A stretch of 64,000 nt of DNA from Flavobacterium salilacus subsp. salilacus (GTDB lineage Bacteria; Bacteroidota; Bacteroidia; Flavobacteriales; Flavobacteriaceae): positions 124,001 through 188,000 of the forward strand of contig NZ_SKBP01000004.1 of NCBI RefSeq assembly GCF_004634195.1. The letters run 5' to 3'. A program made the translations under genes and the position numbers. Of the stretch, positions 41,051-49,491 are shown in pieces (the stretch's first letter is position 1; every line of letters begins with the position of its first letter). Under the pieces are notes generated by a model, which worked only from the letters and a program-made list of their open reading frames with translations, did not search any database and had not been told where the DNA came from.

Positions 41051-41746
41051 TTATACTGCAAAAAACGCTTCGAGTTCCTTGAGTGTTTCTTCGGATGTTT
41101 TTATGTCTTTTACCACTTCGCCATGCTGTAATGCTACTATGCGGTTGCTCACCTCTATAGTATGGGCAAGGTCGTGACTGGATACCAGTATGGTTACCTG
41201 CGGGTCTTCGGCAAGTTCTTTAATTATTTTTTTGAGCCTGAACTGTGTGGTAGGGTCTAAGTTGGCAAACGGCTCGTCGAGTATAATAACTTCGGGGTTG
41301 CCTATAAGGGCTGCAATAATGCCTACTTTTTTCTGGTTTCCTTTAGAGAGGTCGCGCAGGTATTTTTTTCGTTGCAATATCTCGCCATTAAAAAAATCTT
41401 CATGTTTAGCCAGCAGTACATCAACATCTGCTTTATTCAAACCGCGAAGTTCACCTATAAAATAAAAATACTCTTCGGGTGTGAGGTAGCCTATCAGGAA
41501 ACTCTCATCTATAAATGCCGATGTAAAGGGTTTCCATGCTTCGCTTTCGTTTACCTTAATATTGTTACTGGTTATATACCCGTTTGATGGTTCTATAAGG
41601 TCGAGCAGGAGGCTGAAAAATGTGGTTTTGCCCGCACCGTTATTCCCTACCAGCCCAAAGCTTTCGCCTTTGGGTATTTCAAGATTTTCTATATTTAAAA
41701 CGGTTACTCCGTTGTATGCTTTTTTTAAATTCTGTACTTGTATCAT
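41051..41746 (-). CDS. ABC exporter ATP-binding protein
   Basis: The 231-residue ATPase has Walker A GNNGAGKT (34-41), a signature variant LSKGNQKKVG and Walker B VIILDEPFANLDP. The degenerate LSKGNQ signature is usual for ABC-2-type exporters such as multidrug or membrane-modifying systems. Its partner is the DUF5687 membrane protein encoded 12 bases upstream on the same strand. The substrate is unknown. Confidence 0.9.
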   Translation of the reverse strand: MIQVQNLKKAYNGVTVLNIENLEIPKGESFGLVGNNGAGKTTFFSLLLDLIEPSNGYITSNNIKVNESEAWKPFTSAFIDESFLIGYLTPEEYFYFIGELRGLNKADVDVLLAKHEDFFNGEILQRKKYLRDLSKGNQKKVGIIAALIGNPEVIILDEPFANLDPTTQFRLKKIIKELAEDPQVTILVSSHDLAHTIEVSNRIVALQHGEVVKDIKTSEETLKELEAFFAV

Positions 41747-41758
41747 GTGCCGTATATT

Positions 41759-43228
41759 TTAGTTTTTTTGTTTGTAAGATGCTAATGTTTTATACTTTTC
41801 GGTTTTATATATCTTCTCTATCATCGAGAACACGCTGTTGCGGAAAGCAAAACCTGCTACACCTGCAATTATAACAAGTATAACACCCCAGTTGTTACCT
41901 ATAAGCTGACCAATGGAGTAGAGTGCCATAGGAATAAGCATTTTGGGTAGTGACAACAGCATGGTTTTTACATTAAATGCCTTTTTATCGCCAAAGGCCT
42001 GCTTGCTCGAAGCAAGGTCTATCGGGGTTTTTATATAAGCTCCGCCCAGTAGTACTAAATGTGAGTTTACACCTATGTTGTATATTCCTGCCGCAAGTAT
42101 CATCAAATATATATTGACGCCAAAATACAGATAAAATGAAGCAAGCAGGGTACTGGCAACCGTACCGATAACTATGAGCCACCATTTTGACGAGATGTAC
42201 TCGCGATACTGTATGTTTTGGCTCATCATAAGCGGGTAGTAGGCACTGTCCCAACTGGGTACAAACTGCCCGAAGGTAAACAGGAAGCCTCCCGTAATAA
42301 ATATAGCTGCAAACATGTGCATAAAGCTGTTATCATACATTTCCAACATTCCCGTAAAGAAGAATAATCCGTAGAACAGAAACACCACACTCATAATTAC
42401 AGTGGTTTTAGAGCGTTTGTTTCTCCGTATCAGTTTAATATCATTTTTGAGGAAAGTACCCAGTATGCCATAGCGGTTAAGCCATGTATAATCTTCGGTA
42501 GAAACGTCTTTTTGCTTGCGCGAAAGCCCTGTATCCAGATACAAATGTGAACGGAAGTACCTGAAACAGGAAATCCATACAGCAACAAGTGCTGCCAAAG
42601 GGAGTATAAACGTATATGCCGTAGTGTACATCCCTTGGAAAAATATTCCTGTATATTCGGTAATATCAAAAACCTCATAGTATTGCAATCCTGCCGCTAT
42701 ACTGAGAAATACGATGAAACCTACAAAAAGCCCGTCTTTATTATTAAGCAGTATGTTTAGGAAATTGTTGACATAGATGAGCGACAAAATACCCAAATGC
42801 CAAAACACCACATGCAACGGATCATATCCTTCAACCAATAATATTATAGAGAAAGGAATAAAGAAGAATGAATGTATTACATTGAAGAATGATATTGCTG
42901 TTTTAGCCAATGCGAAGTTTACAATAGTACCGCGCTTTATGGGCAACGTGAGTAACGGTCTTATATTGATAATGGGAATTTTTTGCAGGAAAAGGCGCAC
43001 CAGTAAATCGGAAACCAAGTAATATATCATATACCTGTTTACCAGTAACAATGGGTCTTCATCTGTAGCGTCTTTTATAATATGGTAACTCCCGAAACCT
43101 AACAGCAGAAACATGCCTGTAAAGTATATAGCTCCGATTATCATAAAAACTTTAAGAACCATATTGCTCGCAAAAGCAGATGACCTGAAAAAGGCTTTCC
43201 ATTCGAGGGCGATAAATTTCCTGAACAT
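41759..43228 (-). CDS. DUF5687 membrane protein, predicted permease of the adjacent ABC ATPase
   Basis: The 489-residue protein has about 11-12 membrane spans. The N-terminal signature MFRKFIALEWKAFFRSSAFA is typical of DUF5687, which replaces ABC-2 permeases in Bacteroidota. The open frame reaches back to 43342, but the first 38 residues of that extension do not fit the family and the ATG at 43228 is preferred. It is the first gene of a two-gene operon with the ABC ATPase. Confidence 0.83.
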   Translation of the reverse strand: MFRKFIALEWKAFFRSSAFASNMVLKVFMIIGAIYFTGMFLLLGFGSYHIIKDATDEDPLLLVNRYMIYYLVSDLLVRLFLQKIPIINIRPLLTLPIKRGTIVNFALAKTAISFFNVIHSFFFIPFSIILLVEGYDPLHVVFWHLGILSLIYVNNFLNILLNNKDGLFVGFIVFLSIAAGLQYYEVFDITEYTGIFFQGMYTTAYTFILPLAALVAVWISCFRYFRSHLYLDTGLSRKQKDVSTEDYTWLNRYGILGTFLKNDIKLIRRNKRSKTTVIMSVVFLFYGLFFFTGMLEMYDNSFMHMFAAIFITGGFLFTFGQFVPSWDSAYYPLMMSQNIQYREYISSKWWLIVIGTVASTLLASFYLYFGVNIYLMILAAGIYNIGVNSHLVLLGGAYIKTPIDLASSKQAFGDKKAFNVKTMLLSLPKMLIPMALYSIGQLIGNNWGVILVIIAGVAGFAFRNSVFSMIEKIYKTEKYKTLASYKQKN

Positions 43229-43367
43229 ATAATTGGTGGTTTTGTTTATATAGTTAGTATATAATAGCCCAAGAAAGTTACAGTTTTTATATACAAATGC
43301 AAACTTTTCAATATTTAAACAACGTATAAATGTTTCTCTCAAATTTTATTTACCTGTAAGTAATGCT

Positions 43368-43375
43368 TAATTTTG
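43368..43375 (+). promoter_or_regulatory. -7 element of the ferredoxin reductase gene
   Basis: TAATTTTG matches TAnnTTTG and lies 20 bases before the ATG at 43396. No -33 TTG at the expected distance. Confidence 0.5.
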
Positions 43376-43395
43376 CAGTTAAATCATAAAAAAAC

Positions 43396-44448
43396 ATGTC
43401 AACATTTCACCCATTAACCATACAAGATGTTACAAGGGAAACCCCCGGAGCTATATCAGTAGCTTTTGCAATACCCGATCATCTTAAAGATGCATATAAA
43501 TTTACAGCAGGGCAATATATAAACCTAAAAACCCAATATGAAGGGCAAGAGGTGCGCAAAGCCTACTCTATTTGCTCATCGCCAAACGGAGGTGAACTTC
43601 GTGTGGCTATAAAAGCGACAACAAGCGGAGGATTTTCGTCCTTTGCCAATGAAAATCTTGCAGTAGGAGATATGATGGAAGTAGGTACACCCGAAGGTAA
43701 ATTTACCTTTGAACCTAAGCCCGAAAGGCAAAGCAACTATGCTGCTTTTGCTGCCGGTAGTGGTATAACGCCTATACTCGCTATTATACACTCGGTACTG
43801 CAAGGCGAACCAAAAAGTACTTTTGTACTGGTGTATGGTAACAAGACACCCGAAGACACCATTTTCCATCAGCTATTGCACGACATGCAACTGGAATATG
43901 TAGGTCGGTTTTTTGTACATTTTGTATATAGTAAAGCCAGAGCCGAGGATGCGCTGTTTGGAAGGATAGAACGCTCTACCGTAAACTTTGTGATAAAAAA
44001 CAAACATAAAGAAAAAGAGTTTGCCAAATTTTACCTGTGCGGTCCTGAAGAAATGATAAAAACGGTAAGCGAAGTACTGAAAGAAAGCAACATACCCGAA
44101 AAAGATATTAAGTTCGAATTGTTCTCTACACCTATTGCCGAAAAGAAAATTGAGGAAAACTTAGATGGTCATACCAAAATTACAGTACTGGTAGATGATG
44201 AAGAAATGACTTTTGATATGTCGCAAAAAATGACCATTCTGGATGCTGCACTAAAACAAGGTATTGATGCGCCTTACTCCTGCCAGGGGGGTATATGCAG
44301 CAGTTGCATGGCACGCATAACCAAAGGTAGTGCAGAGATGAAAAAGAATGCTATACTTACCGATGGCGAAATTGCCGAAGGGCTTATACTTACGTGCCAG
44401 GCACACCCCACATCGTCAGAAATTTATATAGATTATGATGATGTATAA
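43396..44448 (+). CDS. PaaE-like FAD/NAD(P)H oxidoreductase with C-terminal 2Fe-2S ferredoxin domain
   Basis: The 350-residue electron-transfer protein has an FAD domain (RKAYSICSS, 54-62), an NAD(P)H domain (AAGSGITPILAI, 119-130) and a plant-type 2Fe-2S domain with Cys296, 301, 304 and 334. This order is that of PaaE, the reductase of the phenylacetyl-CoA epoxidase, and of related ferredoxin-NADP reductases. No paaABCD genes are present, so it may serve another oxygenase or desaturase. It is a single gene followed by a nested palindromic repeat. Confidence 0.87.
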   Translation: MSTFHPLTIQDVTRETPGAISVAFAIPDHLKDAYKFTAGQYINLKTQYEGQEVRKAYSICSSPNGGELRVAIKATTSGGFSSFANENLAVGDMMEVGTPEGKFTFEPKPERQSNYAAFAAGSGITPILAIIHSVLQGEPKSTFVLVYGNKTPEDTIFHQLLHDMQLEYVGRFFVHFVYSKARAEDALFGRIERSTVNFVIKNKHKEKEFAKFYLCGPEEMIKTVSEVLKESNIPEKDIKFELFSTPIAEKKIEENLDGHTKITVLVDDEEMTFDMSQKMTILDAALKQGIDAPYSCQGGICSSCMARITKGSAEMKKNAILTDGEIAEGLILTCQAHPTSSEIYIDYDDV

Positions 44449-44478
44449 ATCTGAAATAAAGTAATTGAATGTAAAAAC

Positions 44479-44599
44479 GGGGCTGTCTCAGCGGTGTCAT
44501 TCTGAACGAAATGTAATGGAGTGAAGAATCTCAATTAAAGATTCTTCCTTCGTCAGAATGACAAAATACTTACTTAGTAAGTGCTTTTGAGATAGTCCT
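44479..44599. repeat. nested palindromic element, copy 6 of the dispersed family
   Basis: The inner element 44496-44562 starts GTCATTCTGA and ends TCAGAATGAC. It is enclosed by GGGGCTGTCTCA (44479-44490) and TGAGATAGTCCT (44588-44599), imperfect inverted arms. As in copy 3 (4275-4393) a second pair of arms surrounds the core, but with different sequence. Confidence 0.82.
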
Positions 44600-44612
44600 G
44601 TTTTATTTACTG

Positions 44613-45662
44613 TTACAGCCTGTTGTAGTTTAAATAGCCATCTACCGCATTTACCACATCTTTTGGGTTTATGGTGCGCATGGCATCTTCATAACCCTCT
44701 ACTTTTTTATTACCGTATATAGAGGTAGGCAGCTTTGGATATTTTTCCCTGTCAGAAACCAATTGATTTTTCTCAGGTTGGTTAAAGGGCGCAAAGCCCG
44801 CATAGGGGTGCGTTGCTCCCCAAAGCGTTACTACATTTACGCCATACATAGCGGCAATGTGGGCGTTACCACTATCCATACTAAGCATTACATCAAGATT
44901 GCTTATGAGTTGCAGCTCCTGCTTAAAGCTCATTTTGCCTGCCGTAATAATTATGTTATCATGCCCGGCGGCAAAATCTTCGAGCTTCTTCACCTCGCTT
45001 CGTCCTGCGCCAAAAAGAAATATTTTAGTATCGGGTTTTGCCGCAAGTTGGTTAATAACTTCCTGCATTAAATCTTTAGGATATATTTTTGATTTGTGTT
45101 TGGCAAAGGGAGCTATGCCTATCCAGTTTCTTATACGATTTCCGGTAAATGCCACCACATCAGCAGTAAGGCTCTGTTTTTCCGGAAATTTAACTTTGCT
45201 GAGATTTATAGGAAATCCGAGTTTTTCAAATACATCGGCATACCTTTCAACTACGGGTATTAACGGTTCAAACACCTTGTTTTCTGGTCTTATAAGAGCC
45301 GTTCGTTGGCTTCGGGCTTTATTAAGGGTTGCCGTTTTTTTACTTTTCAGCCTAAATAGTGTCGTTATTACCTTACTTCGCAATACATTGTGCAAATCGG
45401 CAACACCATATACATGAATCTTTTTAAGCTCGGTATATAGTTTCAATAACCCTAAAAAGCCTTTGTGCCTATTGTTAGGGTCGGCTGCAAAAAAATCTAT
45501 ATTAGGTATCCCGTTAAAAAAAGGCTTAAAAAAAGCTTTTGAGACTACCGTAACCTTTACTTTCTTATGTTGTTCTGTAAGTGCCCTTAATACCGGTACC
45601 ATCATGGCTACATCGCCCATGGCGGATAGCCTTATTACCAAAATATGTTTTCTTCTCCCCAT
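44613..45662 (-). CDS. glycosyltransferase family 9 (heptosyltransferase-like)
   Basis: The 349-residue enzyme has the GT9 N-terminus HILVIRLSAMGDVAMMVPVL and the family core (WIGIAPFAKHKSKIYPKDLM, SMDSGNAHIAAMYGVNVVTL then WGATHP). Family members add heptose or related sugars to the lipopolysaccharide core. It lies 7 bases downstream of the DUF4254 gene; the same pairing occurs in other flavobacteria and suggests a common envelope role. Confidence 0.88.
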   Translation of the reverse strand: MGRRKHILVIRLSAMGDVAMMVPVLRALTEQHKKVKVTVVSKAFFKPFFNGIPNIDFFAADPNNRHKGFLGLLKLYTELKKIHVYGVADLHNVLRSKVITTLFRLKSKKTATLNKARSQRTALIRPENKVFEPLIPVVERYADVFEKLGFPINLSKVKFPEKQSLTADVVAFTGNRIRNWIGIAPFAKHKSKIYPKDLMQEVINQLAAKPDTKIFLFGAGRSEVKKLEDFAAGHDNIIITAGKMSFKQELQLISNLDVMLSMDSGNAHIAAMYGVNVVTLWGATHPYAGFAPFNQPEKNQLVSDREKYPKLPTSIYGNKKVEGYEDAMRTINPKDVVNAVDGYLNYNRL

Positions 45663-45669
45663 TAGGGTC

Positions 45670-46281
45670 CTATTTTTTATTTTGGTATAAAACAGGATTC
45701 AATTCTTCGTCATTATACATTTTCATCTGCTTATAGACTTTCATATATTTATCACCGTTCTCAATATCAATAAGTAAATCGTCTATAGCCGTAGATAAGT
45801 CTTTTTTCTGCTCCAGCAGTACATTAAGCTTCTCTGTACATTTTTGGCGGTGTTCTTCAGATGCATTTTCACGAGTAGCCTCTTCGTGCATATGGTATAT
45901 TTTCAGGGCAAGTATGGATAGCCTGTCCAGTGCCCATGCAGGGCTTTCGGAGTTTATTTTGGCGTTATCCTTAACCTGTACACCGGCATATTTTTGTAAA
46001 AAATAGCTGTCTATATACTCCACCATATCCGTACGCTCCTGGTTAGAGGCATCTATACGTCTTTTCAAAGCCAATGCTGCTACAGGGTCTATTTCAGGAT
46101 TACGAATGATGTCTTCCAGGTGCCATTGCACGGTATCTATCCAGTTTTTGGCATAAAGCAAATGCTCTATTTTACCTTTATCAAAAGGATTGTTTACAGG
46201 TTGGTCAACATTATCAAACTTATGGTAGTCGTTAATGCTTTGTTCAAAAACGGGAAAAGCTATTTCGGAAAACATATTCAA
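45670..46281 (-). CDS. DUF4254 protein
   Basis: The 203-residue, mostly helical soluble protein of the DUF4254 family (FEQSINDYHKFDNVDQPVNN, WIDTVQWHLEDIIRNPEIDP) has unknown function. Start could be 46281 or the Met two codons later. It is immediately upstream of the glycosyltransferase 9 gene and diverges from upp. The neighbourhood hints at a link to lipopolysaccharide core assembly. Confidence 0.83.
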   Translation of the reverse strand: MNMFSEIAFPVFEQSINDYHKFDNVDQPVNNPFDKGKIEHLLYAKNWIDTVQWHLEDIIRNPEIDPVAALALKRRIDASNQERTDMVEYIDSYFLQKYAGVQVKDNAKINSESPAWALDRLSILALKIYHMHEEATRENASEEHRQKCTEKLNVLLEQKKDLSTAIDDLLIDIENGDKYMKVYKQMKMYNDEELNPVLYQNKK

Positions 46282-46293
46282 ATTTTTAGTTTA

Positions 46294-46301
46294 CAAATAT
46301 A
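46294..46301 (-). promoter_or_regulatory. -7 element of the DUF4254-GT9 unit
   Basis: TATATTTG on the minus strand, 13 bases before the DUF4254 start. It lies in the short divergent region shared with upp. Confidence 0.45.
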
Positions 46302-46342
46302 GTTTTAATACTTTTACGTTGCTAATACAAATATTTTTTAGA

Positions 46343-46996
46343 ATGCATATTCATTATATTTCCGATAACAACAGCATACTCAACCACTTCCTTGCGCAAC
46401 TGCGCGATGTATCGATACAAAATGACAGTATGCGTTTTCGGAAAAATGTGGAACGAATAGGGGAAATAATGGCTTATGAACTTAGCAAAGTATTAGATTA
46501 TAAAGAAATTGACGTTACTACCCCTTTAGGTATTAAAAAAACAACCGCTATTAAAGACGGCGTGGTACTCTGCTCTATACTAAGGGCGGGACTGGCAATG
46601 CATACCGGGTTTATGAATTTTTTTGATGATGCCGAAAATGGTTTCGTTTCGGCATACAGGCATCATCCTAATAATGATGATGATTTTGAAATACTGGTAG
46701 AATACCGTGCAGCACCCTCTTTTAACGGTAAAACACTTATACTGGTTGACCCGATGCTGGCAACAGGGCAATCGTTAGTAGCCGTATTCAAGCAACTTAT
46801 GGAAAAAGAAACACCGAAAGAAATACATATTGCCGTAATAATAGCTGCGCCCGAAGGTGTGGCATACCTTAAAGAGCAGTTGCCTGATTATTGCCATCTA
46901 TGGATAGCAACGCTTGACGACGGACTTAACGAAAAGAAATATATTGTGCCCGGACTGGGCGATGCCGGCGACCTTGCCTATGGCAGTAAGTTATAA
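46343..46996 (+). CDS. upp: uracil phosphoribosyltransferase
   Basis: The 217-residue salvage enzyme makes UMP from uracil and PRPP. The PRPP-binding motif is LILVDPMLATGQSLVAV and the uracil-binding C-terminus is VPGLGDAGDLAYGS. Further hallmarks are SILRAGLAMHTGFM and EYRAAP. An upstream open frame from 46235 exists, but the ATG at 46343 (MHIHYISDNNSILNHFLAQL) matches Upp N-termini. Its last 6 bases overlap the convergent DUF6427 gene. Confidence 0.95.
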   Translation: MHIHYISDNNSILNHFLAQLRDVSIQNDSMRFRKNVERIGEIMAYELSKVLDYKEIDVTTPLGIKKTTAIKDGVVLCSILRAGLAMHTGFMNFFDDAENGFVSAYRHHPNNDDDFEILVEYRAAPSFNGKTLILVDPMLATGQSLVAVFKQLMEKETPKEIHIAVIIAAPEGVAYLKEQLPDYCHLWIATLDDGLNEKKYIVPGLGDAGDLAYGSKL

Positions 46997-47920
46997 TTGC
47001 ATTACAAATAATATAACAGACACAATTACTATAGCTGCCAAAACAGTTTCTTTAACCCAGTAATTTTTTTGGCTCTCTAAATAATTAGCCCCCATTATGG
47101 CAAGCGGTGCAAAGGTAAAGGCAAGAAAACTGTTGTTCTTTGCATCCGAAAGTACATAGATGCCTACGCCTATTAAAAACGAAAATAATATCTTTTTGTG
47201 CGATACCTGTAAGTTGAGCGGTTTGGAGCTTATGGAAAAAATATAAGGGAAAAGAAACAACACCGTTACCGATGCGAAAAAGGCTATAGCTATATTTTGG
47301 TATATATTTTCGAAATAAGTAAAGTCAAAACTAACATGGATTTCGCCCATAACATGGTTAAAGAAACTTTTGTCTATAACAAGCACTGCCATAAAATAGA
47401 GTACCGTTACCGCAAAAAAGGCGATAAAGGGTATAATCCAGTTCCTGTAATCGCGCGATACATGAAAAATTATAGAGATAAATACCAAGACTATATATAT
47501 AATGCTCCAAAAGTGAAAAATGGCAGCAGCAAATATCCAAAAGGATGCATCGAATATTTTTTCTTTCGGGGTAATTAACGATTGTAATGATATGAGCCTC
47601 CTTAGTGCCAAAAGCAGGAAAAAGTTGGATATAATAATATTGGTGTTTACTATTATAGTGGGGAACAATATTAAAAACACCATGAAAAGAAACATGGCAT
47701 AGGTGTTATCCTTAGTAAGCCTGTTTTTGTGCGTAATAAAGTTTACAAGAAACAGTGAACCCGCTAAAAGAAAAAGCAATCCTGTTTTTTGGAGTATTAA
47801 ATAAAAATAGGCTGTCCACGAATCGTCTTTAAAAAGATACAGAAAATAGAACGATACAAGTGTAACGGCTATCATTACATAATTTATTGGCCGCGATTTA
47901 TTAAAAACACTTGCTAACAT
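46991..47920 (-). CDS. DUF6427 integral membrane protein
   Basis: The 309-residue polytopic protein (about 8-9 spans) begins MLASVFNKSRPINYVMIAVT, typical of DUF6427 in flavobacteria. Function is unknown. It is convergent with upp (6-base overlap) and divergent from the small DUF6341 gene, with about 50 bases between starts. Confidence 0.8.
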   Translation of the reverse strand: MLASVFNKSRPINYVMIAVTLVSFYFLYLFKDDSWTAYFYLILQKTGLLFLLAGSLFLVNFITHKNRLTKDNTYAMFLFMVFLILFPTIIVNTNIIISNFFLLLALRRLISLQSLITPKEKIFDASFWIFAAAIFHFWSIIYIVLVFISIIFHVSRDYRNWIIPFIAFFAVTVLYFMAVLVIDKSFFNHVMGEIHVSFDFTYFENIYQNIAIAFFASVTVLFLFPYIFSISSKPLNLQVSHKKILFSFLIGVGIYVLSDAKNNSFLAFTFAPLAIMGANYLESQKNYWVKETVLAAIVIVSVILFVMQL

Positions 47921-47942
47921 TTGGAAAATTTATATACTTTTG
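47911..47942 (+). promoter_or_regulatory. promoter of the DUF6341 gene
   Basis: TTG (47911-47913), 21 bases, then TACTTTTG (47935-47942), a Bacteroidota -33/-7 pair. It precedes the ATG at 47971 by 28 bases. Confidence 0.6.
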
Positions 47943-47970
47943 TGGATGTAAATATAATACTTGTTTAAAA

Positions 47971-48201
47971 ATGAAAGCATTTTTTGAAGCGATAGGTTAC
48001 CTTTTTACCGATATACTGTTTATACCTATGAATTTCTTCCGCGCATTGGAGTTGGAAAACTGGTGGACGGCTAATATAATAACTTGGATTTTCATCATTA
48101 TTTGCTGTGCAGCTACATGGTACTGGATTAAGCAATTGAGATTGTTTAAAGCAAACAACGAAGATACGCAAGATACTACGGCTCACTCCTTTTTATCATA
48201 A
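47971..48201 (+). CDS. DUF6341 small membrane protein
   Basis: The 76-residue protein (MKAFFEAIGYLFTDILFIPM, one strong helix ANIITWIFIIICCAATWYW) resembles DUF6341. Such small genes next to upp may be mislabelled as uracil phosphoribosyltransferase in databases; this one has no PRPP motif. A start upstream at 47911 would lie within the promoter, so 47971 is preferred. Its end overlaps purD by 6 bases (convergent). Confidence 0.78.
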   Translation: MKAFFEAIGYLFTDILFIPMNFFRALELENWWTANIITWIFIIICCAATWYWIKQLRLFKANNEDTQDTTAHSFLS

Positions 48202-49467
48202 GTCAAAGCCGATATCTTTTCTAAAATACATCTTATCAAAATGTAGCTTATCTATATTTTGGTAAGATTTTTTTATGGCTTCATCCCAACTGTCCCCGTA
48301 AGACGTTACGGCTATTACTCGACCGCCATTGGTTACTATTGCACCATTATCCTGCTTAGTACCTGCATGAAAGGCAATAGAACCCTCAACTTTATCAAGC
48401 CCGGTAATTACTTTTCCTTTTTCATACCCTTCAGGATACCCGCCGGCTACCAGCATTACAGTAGCTGCGCTTCTTTCATCAATTTCCAATACGGCTTCAT
48501 CCAGCTTTTGGTTTGCTACGGCTTCAAACAGGGTTACAATATCGCTTTTCAGCCTTGGTATTACAACCTCTGTTTCCGGGTCGCCCATCCTTACGTTATA
48601 TTCTATTACAAACGGGTCGTTACCCACTTTTATAAGCCCTATAAATACAAAGCCTTTATAATCTATAGCATCATTTTGCAAACCCGCTATGGTAGGTTTT
48701 ACAATGCGTTCTTCTATTTTTTGCATAAACTCCGCATCTGCAAACGGAACGGGTGATACTGCCCCCATACCTCCGGTATTAAGCCCTGTGTCGCCTTCGC
48801 CTATGCGCTTATAGTCTTTTGCCATAGGCAATAATTTATAACTCTTGCCATCGGTAAGCACAAAACAGCTTAGCTCTATACCATCCAAAAATTCTTCTAT
48901 TACTACTTTACTGCTGGCATTGCCAAACTTAGCATCTACAAGCATATTTCTTAACTCCTGCTGTGCTTCTTTCAGGTCTTGCAATATCAATACACCCTTG
49001 CCTGCGGCAAGCCCGTCAGCTTTTAGTACATAGGGTGGTTGTAGTGTTTCCAGAAACTTACAGCCCTGCTCTACCGTATCTTTGGTAAAGCTGTCATAAG
49101 CTGCTGTAGGTATATTATTTTTTACAAGGAATTTTTTGGCAAACTCTTTACTGCCTTCCAGCTCCGCCCCATGTTTTGATGGTCCTATTACGGGTATATC
49201 GGCAAGCTCGGTGTCATTTTTAAAAAAATCGTATATCCCGTTTACCAGCGGGTCTTCGGGTCCTACCACAACCATTGTTATCTGCTCGGCAAGTACCCAC
49301 TTTTTTACCGCATCAAAATCGTTAGGGTTTATTGCTACATTAGTAGCTATGATTGCTGTGCCTGCATTGCCCGGCGCTACAAAAAGCATGTCGCACTTTG
49401 GGCTTTGTGTTATTTTCCATGCCAGTGCGTGTTCTCTCCCTCCTGATCCTAATAGTAAAATTTTCAT
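48196..49467 (-). CDS. purD: phosphoribosylamine-glycine ligase
   Basis: The 423-residue ATP-grasp enzyme performs the second step of purine synthesis, joining glycine to phosphoribosylamine. Motifs: ILLLGSGGREHALAWKI at the N-terminus, KADGLAAGKGVLI (ATP-binding lysine), VLTDGKSYKLLPMAKDYKRI and NVRMGDPETEVVIPRL. It is full length. It lies 24 bases downstream of the sugar transferase on the same strand, so it may be read through from the polysaccharide locus. Confidence 0.96.
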   Translation of the reverse strand: MKILLLGSGGREHALAWKITQSPKCDMLFVAPGNAGTAIIATNVAINPNDFDAVKKWVLAEQITMVVVGPEDPLVNGIYDFFKNDTELADIPVIGPSKHGAELEGSKEFAKKFLVKNNIPTAAYDSFTKDTVEQGCKFLETLQPPYVLKADGLAAGKGVLILQDLKEAQQELRNMLVDAKFGNASSKVVIEEFLDGIELSCFVLTDGKSYKLLPMAKDYKRIGEGDTGLNTGGMGAVSPVPFADAEFMQKIEERIVKPTIAGLQNDAIDYKGFVFIGLIKVGNDPFVIEYNVRMGDPETEVVIPRLKSDIVTLFEAVANQKLDEAVLEIDERSAATVMLVAGGYPEGYEKGKVITGLDKVEGSIAFHAGTKQDNGAIVTNGGRVIAVTSYGDSWDEAIKKSYQNIDKLHFDKMYFRKDIGFDL

Positions 49468-49491
49468 GTGTGTGTTGTGCTTACTTAGTAG

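Noticed and set aside
43396-44448. paaE naming and a phenylacetate pathway
   Set aside because: Domain order matches PaaE, but no paa genes are nearby, so only a PaaE-like reductase is claimed.
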